The notes: a model not told the origin generated them from the sequence alone. Numbered from the stretch's first letter, positions 27,201 through 42,200 are shown. The stretch: 64,000 nt of DNA from Cyanoderma ruficeps (GCA_008694505.1 VZDJ01007749.1:3996941-4060940); one strand, 5' to 3'. A program made the numbers and translations.

Positions 27201-30200
27201 CTTTCTGCCATTAGCTTGCTAATATCTCTTGAGCCTCTTGATGCTGTCACATTCACATTAAGTTCCAGGCATTGACACCCTGTTGTGCAGAGGAGTTTGC
27301 CTGTCTCAATGCTATCCCACTGCTAAGCTTCACAAGCAAATTTGCTGCGTGGATCATCACAGTACACAGAGTCCAACCTCCTCTCCACAGCCCCTCTCTG
27401 CTCCCCACACATCCACAGACCTCCTTTGAACATCCACATGCTTTTACTTTTGCAGAGCTATGTAATAGCTCCGGAGGTGTTTACTCACGCAAGCCATTAC
27501 CTGTTCAAAATGCTTTGTGAAGAAATCCTCCCAAATCTTGCCTTCATACCTATCAACAATTTCCTTTGAAGGTATAAAAAAACAAACATTAACTTGCAGA
27601 ATAAAATATTGTCAACCAAGTTATTAAAGATGCTTTCCCAGAATGGCATTACGTTCCCTGCCCTTTCCACCACTGCGATCAGTGTTACATCACTAACACA
27701 TCCCACTGCTAAGATACCTCCCTACATCACAGAACTTCTACTTCTTGGAGAGAAATACTCAGATAACATTTAGTGGGGATAAACATTCCCCTCACCCCAC
27801 AACAAGCTGTGCAAAGCATGGGGCTCACTCTGTGCCAAGAAGAGACAAGGCTCTCTCTTGTCCTTTATACAGCCCAACAGAGGAGATGAAAGAAGGGAAG
27901 GCCCTTTTTATGCCAGGGGAACAGACTTTGCTATAAATTCTCTAGCACAAGCTGCAGATGTGCATGCATTGCCACCGAGACTAGTTCTTTTGGAAATAAC
28001 CTTTAGGCCATTGCATGGGAATAATACTGCTAAGGTCCCATAATGTTCTCAAAGCGTTCAAGGCTTGAAAAGGACAGGGAGAACTGCAAGAATGGACCAT
28101 GCATATCCAAAAAAGCCATGAACAGGAGAGACTGCAGAGCAAGTAAGATGGTGTCATTAAAAGAATGTTTGCAAAAAGGGCAACTAAACTGTCTAAAGTT
28201 TTGCCTGTCCCACACATTTGATTGCATCTGTCCCCTTGGTCCAAAGGATTCTGTCTATAAACCCAGTCTGTGCTGTCAAGTGCTGCAACACAAGCAGTGA
28301 CATTCTCCCTCAGCCTCTCCTCTAGGGCAGAGCAACAATAAAACCCAACATTCAGAGCTGTAGATTGAACCATAGACTTCCCACTCCCCTCACACCCACT
28401 CACCTTAGAGAGGGTGAAGCTCGTGTTCCCGCCCATTTCTCTGGAGATGCAAAAAAGCAGACACATTAAGGACAGATCTCAGAGTCGTGTGTTTGTCTCA
28501 CCACGGTCATCCCCCTTCCCCGGAGGGGGCCCCAACCTGCTCTTGCTGTGTGTTTTATTCTCTGGTGTTACAGCTGCAGTAAGGCAAGGCCTCATCCATA
28601 CAGGATCCCAAAAGCTGTTAGCATCTGAAGTATCCAAAGTACCATTTCTGTATAAGCAACCATCCTAGCATTGCCAGCAGAGAGTTCCTGGCAAACTAAT
28701 GGAACTACAAAGCTAAAGAGCTCTTACCCTTCTCACAGTCTCAAACGTGAGCCCACTGCAAGGATTGTGTGGGCCTATCTCAGCCTTTTTTGAAAGGCTA
28801 AGGCCAAAACCAGTGCGTCAACCACTGAAAATCCTATGGCAGGAGAAATCCAGAGCCAGCCTCTCTGAAAGAGATTGTGCTACTTTTTTGCACAATTAAG
28901 TCTTTATGCTGCCCCTATTAGACTGGAAACAGACTTTCCCATGGAATTGGGTGCTGGCAGAGGGACAGTGCCATCTCACCGAAGAATGTGCTTCCTGGAG
29001 AAGACTCGCAGGATGAACTCGGACTCTTGCTGAGGCTCCAGGGTGGATGGGACAATCACGTAGACACAAGGCTCCAGATGGAAGTCATGAGTCACTTCCC
29101 GCTCATCAAGGAAAACCTGGTGCCTGTTCACGGGCTGATGTCGGGTGAAGAAACCTGGGGGCAGCTTTCTGTTGCTCTCCTGGTACTGTTCAGGGAAGAA
29201 AGGTGAGAGAATGGCATTCTGCCCCAGCTGAACACATGGACAAAAGGAACACATGGACAGCTGAACACATGGACAAAAGGAACATGGAGGATTCACGGGC
29301 AAGGCACAGCCGGCCTGTCTTCACATCTCAGCCTGTCCTACAGCAGGTAACAGAGCCAAAGGACTCTTCCCAGGACCTGGCAGTTCTCACTATGCAGCAC
29401 CCTTACCCAATTCTAATAGGACAAAACTGGGCTGCCTGCAACTTACAAAAAAACCTTATATTTACACTGCTTGTAAGGAACAGCAGCACGAACTGGGGAT
29501 GAGAAGCTGTTCCTGTCAATGTGGCTTCTGCAGAAGTCTTTGCCATATGGGGCAAAATGACTGCAGGTAGGAACTGCTCTAGAGACTGCCCTTCACTAGC
29601 CAGAACACCTCTTTTCCCACAGGGACCACATACTTTGTCCCCAGCTTGTCCTTTGCACTAAGGATCTGGTAGCAGAGGATTTTTCAGAACACCTGTGATC
29701 TGAGCATACTGCACGAGCAACCTAAGCCTTCATTCTGACTTCATACAAGTGTCCTTGATCTGTCTGGCACTCTTTGCTCTGCAGGCCCTTTTGTGCCACA
29801 GGATGATGGATAAAGTGTTGATCCAGGCAACATGGAACTAATTTTAATGCCACTGAGTGCCCAGTACACAAGCCCAATAAATAATCCTGCTAGCTAAAAC
29901 TACTGTCACCTTCTGATCTTGGCTGTTCCTCAATACATTTAGCTATTTTACTCTGCAGCCTCATGGGAAGATGCTATTCCTCTTCCTTTGCCAGTATTTT
30001 TCTTACTAATAGAGCAATCTTTCTTATGAAGGGTTCAAGGTTACTCCTCCTGATGCCCCTTATGTTAAATTCAAAGTTTTATATTCCAGTCAATACTCTG
30101 TTGACAGCAGTTCCAATGCCTTAGATGCTCTCAGCTTGCCATCTCTCCGTATGGATCTTGGCAACCACTACAAACCTGAAATTGAAGTCCTGGCTGTCAC

Positions 30201-33200
30201 CATTCCCACTCAGGTGTGCTAGGGCCACACTCAGACCCCCTCTGCCACAAAGTTTACCTTGAAGGTAACCCTGCTAGTGCCCAAGACATTTAAGTCAAGA
30301 AGGAGTGGTATCTTACCTCATGGTTACCATGCTGGGTCTACAGTAACTAGGAGCACAATTGTGCTGCCCTAACCATATACCCAAACTCATTCTTTGCCAG
30401 CCCAAGTTCTCATTTAAGAGGTGTACTCTTATTTCAGTAGTAACAGAGTGGAAGACATCCCCTTTAAAGAAAAAATGAGCTAAATATTTCCATTTTAAAT
30501 AGCCCTCTGAGATCAGGGCCACAAATGGGTCTTACAAAAGGATTTGACTTCCATGGCCCTTTCTTAGGTCCCAAAGGCTCTTAGATAAAGAAAATGCTAG
30601 AAATACAGCTGACCTGAAGAAGCTGAAAACACTGTACCATCAGACAGCCAGGAACCTGAGCTCCCTAAGAGATCTTTGCTTAGCATGGGGCACAGGCTCT
30701 TTTCCCACCTCATGTCAAGACTGGAAGGCAGCAGAAAGGCAGCTCTGACTCCCACAACACAGCCAAGAATTGGGGCACCATTCCACAACTGTGGCAGGGA
30801 TGAAGTGCTCATCAGGTAAAGGTGGATGTTACTTCTCATACCTTTGAAGACCCAGGACAGAAACTGAACAACTAAAGTCCCTTCTCAAGGCCAATGAGCT
30901 CTCCTGACATGGCTTCTTTTCAGTAGAGTCAGAGGATGGTTCTGCATTAGTAGTGCCTTCCTTCAAATTCAAATACTGTCACTCACTTTCAGGCAAGGAA
31001 CAAAGGCAAACACACCACATTCAGCATTGTTTTAACAGCTGTACCAGCCCAGGTTCCCCAGACAACAGCCAGCAGTGGTGACAAGGGACTCACCTGTAGG
31101 CCCACCTGCAGGAAGAAAAGAAACAGCATCTGTCAGTCAGGACCTCTGTGTCTCACAAAACACAGCCAAGACATTCCTGGGAAGCAGAGCAGCTACATAT
31201 ATCTATATGGGGTCTTTGCCTTCAGAAACCTCAGTCCCTCCACCCAAAAGCCCTTCCCCACAGTCACCTCTCCATAACTGTACAAGCTCACAGAGCTACA
31301 AGACCCGTGGCTCTGTTCAAGGGAGAAGAGGGGCTCTCCAGGTACTCAGACAAGCAGAGAACTGAAGGTAGGAAAGTTTCACTCCTAATGATATCCATTT
31401 ACCTCTGGATACACAGGGAGTTAGCAGTATGCACAGCTGCCACATCATACTAGGAACACTTTTTAAGTACAATTTTACCATGGTTGGAAATAACCTGAGG
31501 GCAGAGCTCTTCCTGTCCCAAAGTAAGGGGACTCCTGGCATCATCTTCCAGGAGTCTGCACATTAACTTCAGAGGCAGCAAAATAAATCACCTCTGCAGA
31601 GTGGCACACAGCATGCTGGAGGGGCAGCAAGGGGGGCACAGAGCCTAAGGGAGCCTAGCCCTGATGTGTGAGGAGACTGGGCACAGGCAGGAGGAAAGAG
31701 CAGAAATCACCCTGCACACAACAAAAACTCTTGGCCTGCAGAGCACTACAATCTACAAGGTCTGGAAGTACTTCTGTTTGGTGAGAGCAAGAAAATCAAA
31801 GCAATTCTTTGCACCTTATAGAGTAAAAATCCAATGAAAAGGTGAGGGGCTCGGTTCCGGTGTTTGGTGCTGTGTTTCTGCATGAGGGATATAACCACAT
31901 TGCATGTACTTGGGCTTTTCTTACTGTCTTCAACTGGCAACACACTCAGCCAGTACTGAGGGTTCATCCAAAAGTTGCCTAAGTAAAAGAAGAAAAACAT
32001 TCTGATGTCATTTTCCATCAGAAAATTGATTGCCAGCTTTCTCACATGATGCCTGGCATTGGACTGAATAGATCACAGGTTGTCTGATCTCCAGACCCCA
32101 CAAGAATTTTTAAGGTGCACTTAACAAGTTCAGCAGTGCCACTACTATCTAAGACAGGAGAAAGACCCAGGAACAAGAAACTACACTTCTGCTTACAGGC
32201 AGCTAAGAGCTCATTTTGTTCATAAATGTATCACTATTCCTCTCTCACCCTTGGTGTATGGGCTAGTCGACTTTAGACTCCACTTGCTCTGCTTCCAGAA
32301 GACCTGAGCCTCTGACTGTTTAATTCATTTTACTTAAAACACATTCCCTGGAGGTGCTGAGGATGCAAATTTTAACAGACAAGTTTAATGCCCTAGAGCA
32401 GATCAGTGCTGGCAATTGATCCTGGGATCCTAAAGCTTATTTCATGCTATAATCAGCCCACTGCCCTATGTTTGCAAGCAGTGCTTCTTCTGTGATAGCA
32501 GAAGCCAGTCAAAGTCCTTCAGCTGCTTATTTTTGATGTTTGTGTGGAGGCTTCAACAGGAAGCACATGTTTCTGTTATCAATTTTATGTTAAGAGGTTA
32601 TAAGGAGCTGTTAACTGAGTCAGCAGAGCATCTAAAGTCAGAGTTATGCAAAAGAGCACCCCTCACCATTACAGAATCCCAGACTTCCTCCTGCTGTACT
32701 TCCTTTAACCCATCTCCCACTCTTCAAGGAGTACATCCACTTTTTCCCATCTTCCTGGCTCATCAGGTCTGGAGTTAATTTACAGATCACCAGATCTACA
32801 AAATGAATCTTAAAATCTCGCAGAGACATCCTGGGAAAAGAGTGCCAAGAGACATCTTGTCAGCAGTTTAGTTTAGTCCATATGGCTCATAAAATGAAAA
32901 GAAAAGGGAGCAGGGAACTTCGAAGCCACACCATTCTGTGTTACATATGGTAATGCTCATATTTTATTAGGCAGTAAAGAAGAGCGCGTCTGCTTCCACA
33001 GCAGCATCTAGGAGTAGCTAGTGCACGACTAAAACTTCAGCAAAGGATAGCAGAACAGAGAATAAAATACTCTTGCCAGCAAAGGGAGTGCAGTGAAATG
33101 ACAGGGGCGGCAACATTGCCACCTCGTGGCAAAAGCTGGGGAGAAACCGCAGACAAACAGGCACGAGCTTCCCGAAGCTTAAAAAAAAAAAAAAAAAAGA

Positions 33201-36200
33201 GGTAGTACAAAAGCTCCTGGGGCTGCCCTTTATCCCTTTATCTCCAGCAGCTCCAAGAGACCTAGCAATGTCCTGCTTCTTCCTCACTCCTGCACTGAAG
33301 AACAGTACATCCCATGTCAGCACAGCCACTGCTCCTCACAGCATCAAGCTGAGAGGAGCATGGGCTGCTATAAAGCTCATCACCTATGCCTTGGCCTGAG
33401 TGGCAGCTTGCTGCTTCAGCTCCGGGTGCAGCCCCAGGGCTACTGGCAGAGAAGGGAGAAGCAAGACTGTGCCATTACCAGAACTCTCCATCCTCTTTCT
33501 TTTTCCTCAGCAAAATCTTCTCCTTCGGGCTCAGCAGCTCCCAGTTGTAAGAGCTAAGGGGAAAAACATGAGGCGACTAACCAAATGTGGCCACAGATTC
33601 AAGACAGAGGATATAACCTTCCTCTTTAAAAGGAGCCCAAATCCCTGTTTCTACATATCTCCATGCTTATCTCCCACTGTGCCTTCAGCCACACAAGACT
33701 CTCCATGACCACCCTGGCTCCCATGTGATGTAGCTACATGGCTCCAGTTTTCTCCAGAAGAAGCCAAAAATGTTCTGTTTCCATCAGCCAGTCCCTTCAC
33801 TTGAACACACAGCTTCCAAGTACTTAAAATATAAAAATCTAGACCTGCTTTGTTGGTTAATTTTCTGTCAAAGGAGACATAATAGGAAGAGTGTTTGGCA
33901 TAATGAATGAATGACTAGGACAGCACAAGAGGCAGCTGGGAGTCATTTCAAAGGCAGGCCTGCAGTATGCTGCTCATTATGCTCTTCAACAGAACAGCTG
34001 GTGTGTTGTCATTATGTGACAGACACGCATCAGAGAAGTTACTGCTCTGCAGACAAGGTGAAAGCCATTTACATTCCCAATGACCTCTGTACTCTTCCCT
34101 CCTTTCTATGCCCCAAGCCCCAGCAAACAGCCTGTGCAGGGAATGAAGTGAAGCTTGGAAGCAAGCAACATGCTCCATTTTGAAGAGAAACAGGACACAA
34201 GTTTAAAGTTGCCCATGGTCTAGAATGAAAACCACTGTCTTTCATAGGTCCCAATCAAAAAAAAATAAAAATCAGGTAGATGCAAATATAGAGCCCGCTT
34301 ACCTCACTAGTTGCTTCCTCTGATCTCATGCCCAACTGTATTTCCCTGAGCAGCTAGGACAGAGAACTCCTTCCTACTTACCCAATTCCAACACCTTGCA
34401 GCCTGTGGAAGATTTTTCCTGAGCCCGCCCATGATAAATGCTCATGTCCTGAAACATGGGGGGGTTTTTAGAGCCTCCTGCACAGTTATCTGTCCCTTTG
34501 CATGTTCTCCAGATCACAGCAAGGTGGTCTCATGCTCATCTCATGCTCGTATTATGTTTCCTCTGGCATTTAGTGAAAGGAAAAGTAGAACTGATCTGAT
34601 TGAGGCTGTATGTGTGAAGTGAGGCCAGGTACAGCAGCACTGTCTGTTAGAGACATCTAAATCTATGGAGTCATTGCTTTGACACCAGAAGGTCTGTGCA
34701 AGCAACTGTTACCTTACTGCTGCCCTCAACATGAATTCGTGCCTGAAGATGGCAGCATCTTTCCTCCAAGAAACCTTTCCTCCACTCAGTGTTACACCTT
34801 TCCTTTTTTAAACTCACCTGTCACTCCAGTCTCCTTTCCATTCAATTTTTCCCCATGGATTTCTCAGTCTCACCAGGTTTTCTGGTCCATATTGACAGGT
34901 CACCTGCAGGAAGTAGTAACATTGTGCTTACCAAAGTCTCGGCAGTTCTCATCTGGTTTATATCATTGTACTATGTCAGATATTAACAATGATTTTGTTT
35001 GTTCTCATAGATGCCAGCAAGTATGATGATAAAAATCTTTGAAAACGCAACTCTAAATGCCAGCAACAAAGAGATTAAGGTGCTTCATCTTACATTCTAA
35101 ACTGAAACCAGAGACATGACAGATTCCTAATCTAAAGGTTTGACTGTATATTCCTCTTCCTTTCCAACATCTGGTCATTTTGTACTCAAGTGAAAGCCAA
35201 GCCCTACACCAGTGCAATGGCACAGCACAATGCAGCCCCTCCGAGTGACCACACAACTAATGCCTCCTGAACTGGGATGTCATGGTGGGAGGAGAGGGAG
35301 CCAGGCCAACCAGGGGCTTTGTTGGCAGCACACAGCAGAACAGCTGACTTCACACTGTTTCCACATGCTTGGTCAGTCCCTTTGGCCTGCCTGGCTCTTC
35401 ACCTCATCAGAGGAGCCAGACTGACAGACACATTGTTGAAAAATTCCACACATAAACTCCTCCTGCTCCTCCTGTGAGAGACACAGATGTGCCTCATCCA
35501 GCTCATCTCTTCTGCCCTTCCTAGTATCTCTTGCTACAGGTATGAACATGCTTTCACCAAAATGTTGAAAGCCCCACACAGTCTTTGCCATTCTTCTCAA
35601 CCTCCTCTTGAAGCTGGACAAGACAGTCATCCACAAACTCAGGAGGAAAAAGCTCCTACTCTCTGGGATGTATTATTTCAAGTCCTTTACCTCTAGACAA
35701 ATATCCTAAGGGGACTCCCAGCAATTGTTCTGCAGACCAATGGGGTCCCCCTGCACTGTCTGCACAGGAGTACAGTTCAGTTCCCTTACTCCACCCCTGA
35801 CTCACTTTTCTACCTGCAGTTCTTCATATTTTGGCCTTTACATCCATACTTCTCTATGGCTTCTTCCACTGGCTTCAGAGGAAGGCTTTTTACCCCAAGT
35901 AAAAACCACATCCCCAAGTTTCAGCACATCCTTCTAGCAGCCCCAAAGGCCAGTCCTTTCATTCTTAACAGCTAAGATGCATTTCTAGGTGATAGTCTCA
36001 GTAGAGCCCTGTGAGTCATTGCCACCCTTAGAGATACACTGATCCATAATGATTGTCCTTCACATCAAGGCCTCAAAATTCAAATGGACATACTTAAAAT
36101 GTGAATCTTAACAAAGCCCACAGTCTCTTTTAGTCTTAGACTACAAAAAGAGTATTGGGGAGGAGATGTTATAGTTGCTCTGATCAATGTTTGAACCTAT

Positions 36201-39200
36201 GGATGCAATAAAAACTGCTAATATCCAAATTAACCTGGACCCAGGACATTTGGACTGGTCTTACCTTTCTAATACCAGTTACTGTGTAGGCATGGCCAGC
36301 AACAAGCCCATTCTTCAGGACCTTTGTTGTCTGGATATAAGAAAGAGAAACAGAAGGAAAATTAACCTTTTATTCTATCCCTATTCGTACAGCAATACCA
36401 GAGACCTGTACTCCTATAAGCAATGGCTTTCAAAGCAAATGAAGAACTGAAAATGAAATAGATAAACTGAAGCTCCTAAGAGCCAGGTTTTGCAGTATGT
36501 TTGGAATTGGAAGGTTGATTGTTAATGGCCCTTCCTAAATTGTGGATCTTCAGCTAGAGACCATCTCAGTTGAAGGAAGTACAGGAGGTCAGGTTTTGAT
36601 TTTCAGAAAAGTAGAGTTCCCCAACAGCTGAGGTGGTAGCATAAAGCTTGGAAGCTAAGACTTGAATTCATTTTCTGAATGACCCAGTTCTCTACCTTAG
36701 CTATAACTTTATTCCATGTGTATCTCTACCTCACTGCACCATCAGTAAAAATGGAAAATGTATTTTAAAAAAATGGGGAAATGCGGTAGGACTCTATTTA
36801 ATAGATTTTTTTGATAGATAGACCAGTTCCTAAACATAACAATTGGGAGCTGAGAGCATCAGGAAATCATCAATCCATGAGCAAATCAATCCATCAATCC
36901 ATAACTTCTACAGAAAGCCAGGTGTAGCAGCTTTGATACATTTTGAGTAACAATGACCAGCTGAGCAGAGGGACATGGATCTGGAAAGGTTTTTAGCTGT
37001 AAAGCCATTTGATGTCACTCCAAACCTCACCCCTAAATGTGTCTGACAGCCCATGAGAGATCTGCTGTAGGTGGCTCTTGTCAGGATATCCCACAGACCA
37101 GGAGGAGCTTCTGCAAGCTTGATCCTTGTATTGACACCCCCTGTAAAATCCACCAAGGCTTCTGAAACTTGCCCAATCTGCAGATCTTCATAGGAGCCAT
37201 AAAGTCTAGGAAAAAAAGACATCAATATAGTCTCTGGGTTATAGTCACAGATAACAGGTTGAGAACAGCTTGCCAATGAAAACATAAAAAAAAAGTATGC
37301 AAAAAAGCAAAAGGAAGGCTGTAACTCATATTTAATTTTAAGGGAATTTTTGGCATTTGGGAAGAGGAGAATCTACAAAATTTCCTCCAAGACTGACCAT
37401 AGTCTGAAAGGGACTCTTCACTCACTGTCATCCATGACTGCACTGTAACGAGAACATGCCCATCATGACTCTTTGATAACTCTGCCTTAAAGAATGTTAC
37501 CTGAATTTTTCACCAGGCACTGTGCTGTATCTAAGATACAGTGCCTTGAGAGACACAGTCTTGAGAGGTCAGTCTCCAATCTGATCTTCTTTATCACTCC
37601 AGTGCAACTTGGCCCAGTCTTTTCATTCTAACACTAAATGAAAATAAGTGAACATTCTCACCTTCGTGTGATCTTTCTCTCAGTGTTAACTAGAGTATTT
37701 TTCCCTGCTCTGCAAAGATTATTTCAGCCAAATATTAACAAACTCCATCAGTTAGGGCTTGCTGCTTTCTTCTTTGTGCTGATACTACTACTGTAGACAA
37801 AACACCCTGGAGAGAAGCCACTGTTCTCACCCTGCCATATGACTTGCCACATGCCTCAGCTTTGGGGACCTGAGAGCAAAAACATCTACCAAAACAAACC
37901 TCAATGTTTCAGCAGACCTCCAAAATGAAAATCCTTGGAGGTTTCTCACACTGATAATACATTAAAGAAGGCTTTGGAAATCATTCACATTTCAAAATAT
38001 CTGTCTATGGTGTTCCACTCCTCTGTGGTATTTACAAGGAAGGCATCAGCCTCAGCCAATACACTGCAAACAATGATAACGCTCAGAGGACAACCCCCCA
38101 CAATAGGGCTGTTTTCACACCTAAGCCCTTGGATTTAAACTCAAGAGCCTGGTTTGATAATAGCTACTCCAATGGCAGTTTTTATGTACAATAATAGAAG
38201 GATGAGAGCCATCTACTACACTCCAAATGTAGCAAGGCCTAGGAGATGCATTTATAAACAAGAACAAACTGCGTAGGCACCAAGCAACATATTTTAGAGA
38301 GACTATTTGCATAACTTGAAATGAGTCACTTACTTAGCATATGCCTTCTCCAGAAGGGCTCCCCAAAACACGTTCTTATCCACCGAGGAAACAAAGAGCA
38401 GCTCCCCCGCCTCATTCACCGGCAGGCGATCATCAACCACCACGTCAATCCATTCCCCGAAGTGCCAGAACTGTCAGGGGAAAGGAATGAGCTGATGTTT
38501 CCCTTGGAGGGGACCTCCCCTTGGAAAAACAGGAAAGGCAAGATAGCCTAGCTGTGGGCACAGAAAAGCTGCTGTGGGTCAGTGGGATTTGCTGACTCAC
38601 CCATAGAGCCAGCTGCTCAGCCCCACCCAGCCAGAGCAGAAGACAAAGCATGTATCAGGTGTAAAAGGAGTAAGCGGGGAAATTAGCCACAGGCAGATTT
38701 CTGGGGAATTCCTAACTGCAGAGTTGTACCAAAAGACGGGTAGAGGGGTAGAAGATTAGAGCTGATGTGCTCAGGTCCTGCTGACTGTTGCCACTCTTGA
38801 AAAAGAGTTTTGTCTGTGTTAAAATATGGGTAGGACACAGCTGGAGAGAGCAGCCAAGCAGAGGTGTTTCCTCACTGACTTGTAGGTGATTTACTGCCTA
38901 CACTATTTGGTGGGAGGGGTGATGGGCTCCTCTCCAGACTGGGATACCCTCTGGCCACTTGCCCCTGGCCAAAGGGAACCACCTACAAATTATCTGAGGG
39001 TGTGACACAAAACACAGCAGAGGATATCTGAGGATCTCCTGCAATCTGGGGGAGCAGCTGTACCCGGAAGTGGAAAATGCCCGCGTATTTCCTCTCAAAG
39101 CTCTGGTTCTGTGGCACAACTGCAGCCAAGATGTCCTGGTGGAACGTCAGGGCTTCCAGGGCCGCCAGGAACCAGCAGTTCTCTGTGCCAAGACAAACGG

Positions 39201-42200
39201 ACACATGCAGTTGGCTGAAAAGTGAGAGCTCTCAGCCAAGTTCAGCAACACCACCAAGATCCCAGCAGAAAACCTGTTGTGCTTATGTCTTTACAATTAC
39301 AACAAATCACACACACAAAATTAGATGATCCAGACGTGTTCTTTACTTAACCATGATTGGTTTATAATTGTTCTCTCATGATCTTTTCACTTGGGTACTG
39401 CTTGTTTAAATAAGAAATTTAGCAGGCAATAACTGTCAATGGAAACATTGTGTTTTACCAACATTGTGTGGGGTTTTTTTTCTCTATAAAGGCACACCAT
39501 TAAAAGAAAACTTTTTCATTTTTCTTTGAAAATATTCACTTTTCAGAAAATAAAATAATTTCCAGTGCGTCTCACATGCAAGACTGTACTTAGCAAACTT
39601 TGGTTGTAAGGACATAAAGCACTTAAAAACTAATTTAGTCCCACCTCCACCTGTTTTTCAGATGGCAATATAGTCTTTTATTTTAGGCAACACAGGCATA
39701 AAATTATTTTTCTAACTGTAAGGCTGAGAAGAGAAAACACTCACACTGAGCATTAGGTACAAATATGAAGTTCTTCTGTGGTCTCTGTTCAATTGTCAAG
39801 CAGCAACACCACAGACCAGCAAGAGCTAGAATCACTTCCTATTAGTCTGGGCAGAAACAACACACAGTGGTGATTTCAGCTTGTGGAGACACCTCTCATG
39901 CCTCAAATCCCACCTCGAAGCTTGCCAGCTTATTTACTGAGCCTATGCCAGTAAATGATTGCTTCATCCACAGCATGCCAAGTGGAGAGAGGAGATGGAT
40001 ACCTTCTATTACCATGCCAAGTTTTATACATTCAAACTTCCACGCAAAACGTTATCTTGTGTAAGAATACTTAGGTATTTATACAAAGGAGTTTCCTTAC
40101 CCACCAATCCTTGGCAGAGATCAAGCTGCTTTCTGTTTGCAGCATAAAATACAGGACTTTTGTGCAAAGCCTGGGAAGCACAAAATAAAAAAAAAGAGAA
40201 AAAAAAAAAAAAGAAGGAAGAGAGTTAAGCCAGTAACACGAGCTGATCTAGCCTGAAATTTAAAGCTTTTATAATACTGAGAGTCCTTTGTCCCAGCAGA
40301 CAATGTTCTGGCTCAGGTATAAATGTATTGTTATGTGCTCTGGCTAACCTGACACCAGCCTGGGCACACATTTGCGCTTGGTCTATGCTGAATTTGGTCT
40401 CCAGCATAAGCCACTGGCACTCAGACGTATGACCATGGCTTTCCATGGACACCATGCTGAGAAGACAACCCCTCAGACCTACCAGTCCCGTGCCACCACA
40501 CAAGTGCCAGCCAAAAGAGGTTATGATGGCAGAGCATAACTCTTCAAACTTTCACCCAACCTGCCTCACATCTCCACAGCTTGACTGACAATTGAGCTAC
40601 AGACTGATGGCTGCTACAGAATTCTTGTTGCTGTGACAAGAATAGGTTTGTGAAGTAATGTGGTGATTTTTTCCCCTTCACAAGTGCCCCTGGTGTTAAA
40701 TTAATAACCTAAATGTCAAAATTACATTTCACTCGAATGACCCAGAAATTGCTCAAGCTAAGTTTCACACTGTTGGCTTCCCCTGCAGGCAGTAGCAAAG
40801 AAACAGCAAACCCTCAGAAGGCAGTCACAGTAATTAGACACCAAGCCCTGCCCTTGGTGAGTTTGGGTGTTCAGTTTGCAGGCCATCAGTCATAGATGCA
40901 GCAAGCTACAAGCCTGCAGGCTGAATGGCAGAATCTCAGCATCTCCTCTGCAGCAAAGGGACTGAAGGATGCACAGCATCCATTCTCAAAGAGTCTTTGC
41001 TCAGAAAGTTTGGCATCCAGAGCAAACAGCTGCCTTCTTCACAAGACAGTTTTAGAATCATAGAATCACAGAATATGCTGTGGATCATCAAATCCAACTC
41101 CTGGACCTGCACAGGACAACTCAACAATCACAGCAGAGCAACAGAACAGTCCACTGAGAGACAGAGGAGGTTTCAAGTCCATTCCAATATCTGAGGGGTG
41201 GAGAGACACTTGAAGGGTTTTGTAGAGGCCAGGACTCATGCTGACCTGTTTTTTTTTTCTTCTTTTTTCTTTTTTTTTTNTTTTTTCTTTTTTTTTTTCC
41301 AGAAACTTGATCCTTCTGGGAAATTGTGTAAATCTCACAAAATATGACAATTTTGTCAAATTGTCACAATCTCACAATGTGACAGCTAGAAAATCACTTG
41401 GCTGGGAAATGTTATCTGGCAGAATTTTCTACAGACAAAGGAATTCTGATATTCTCACATAATTCTGCACACTGCTTTCAGGAGGATCTGATTGTCAATA
41501 CTCTCTGCTCAGGGGCTCAGTAAGAGCAGAATTGGCACTGCTAGTAACAGGCCTTATCTAACTGTGGCAGGCCCCTGTCCTGGCCTCCCACACTTGTTAT
41601 CTATTTACCCTTTTGTTATGAGAACATGCTCTGTGACTAGCCCTTGCACCTGGGTGTCTGTCTCTTGTTGTCATGTTCAGTTTAAGCCTGGAATTCCAGC
41701 AAAGGCCTTGGAAATGTGAGCACAATTAGAAAACAAAGACCCCAAAACTAAAAACAACTCACACACTGATGCTCAGTCACTGGTAATGATAGAAGCTCAG
41801 CCTTGAGAGCTGGGGAAAGATTACTCCAAGTACAATAGACTAAACAGTTAAGGAGGGGAAAAACAACAAAAACCAAAAAAGCCCAGCCCAGCAAGAGGAT
41901 AAGGCACCTGCCCTGTCTGGGAAAGTAGCAGCTTCCAGCATCATAACAGTATGAGGTCCATGGGAGAGGGGCGGCCACAGCTAAGAACTGTCTATAAAAT
42001 CTTCTAAAAGGTCATGATCTTGAACTCTGAGGAGAAGGATCTCACCTGTCACCACAGAATCACAGTGTGATCACTGTAGCTCTGAGCTCCAAGGAAACCA
42101 ATTGTCCCTGTTCCCTTCACCTCCTCTCCCTGCCTGCTCCAAGTATTACTAGATATAAACTGAACAAAGCTGGTTATGATTTCGGGCAACAAATGCTTCA

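Noticed and set aside
27981..28466. A 161-codon minus-strand open frame as a gene
   Set aside because: It only reads through CAPN14 exon 12 into its intron; the coding part is 37 nt bounded by strong splice sites.
39181..40110. Alternative splice joining TTG (donor GTGGGT) to AAC (acceptor CACAGAG) in CAPN14, avoiding Glu101
   Set aside because: It keeps the frame but deletes two residues, shortening the conserved Gln-to-Cys spacing from six to four residues. The chosen splice keeps the spacing and uses the better donor. Junction reads would settle it.
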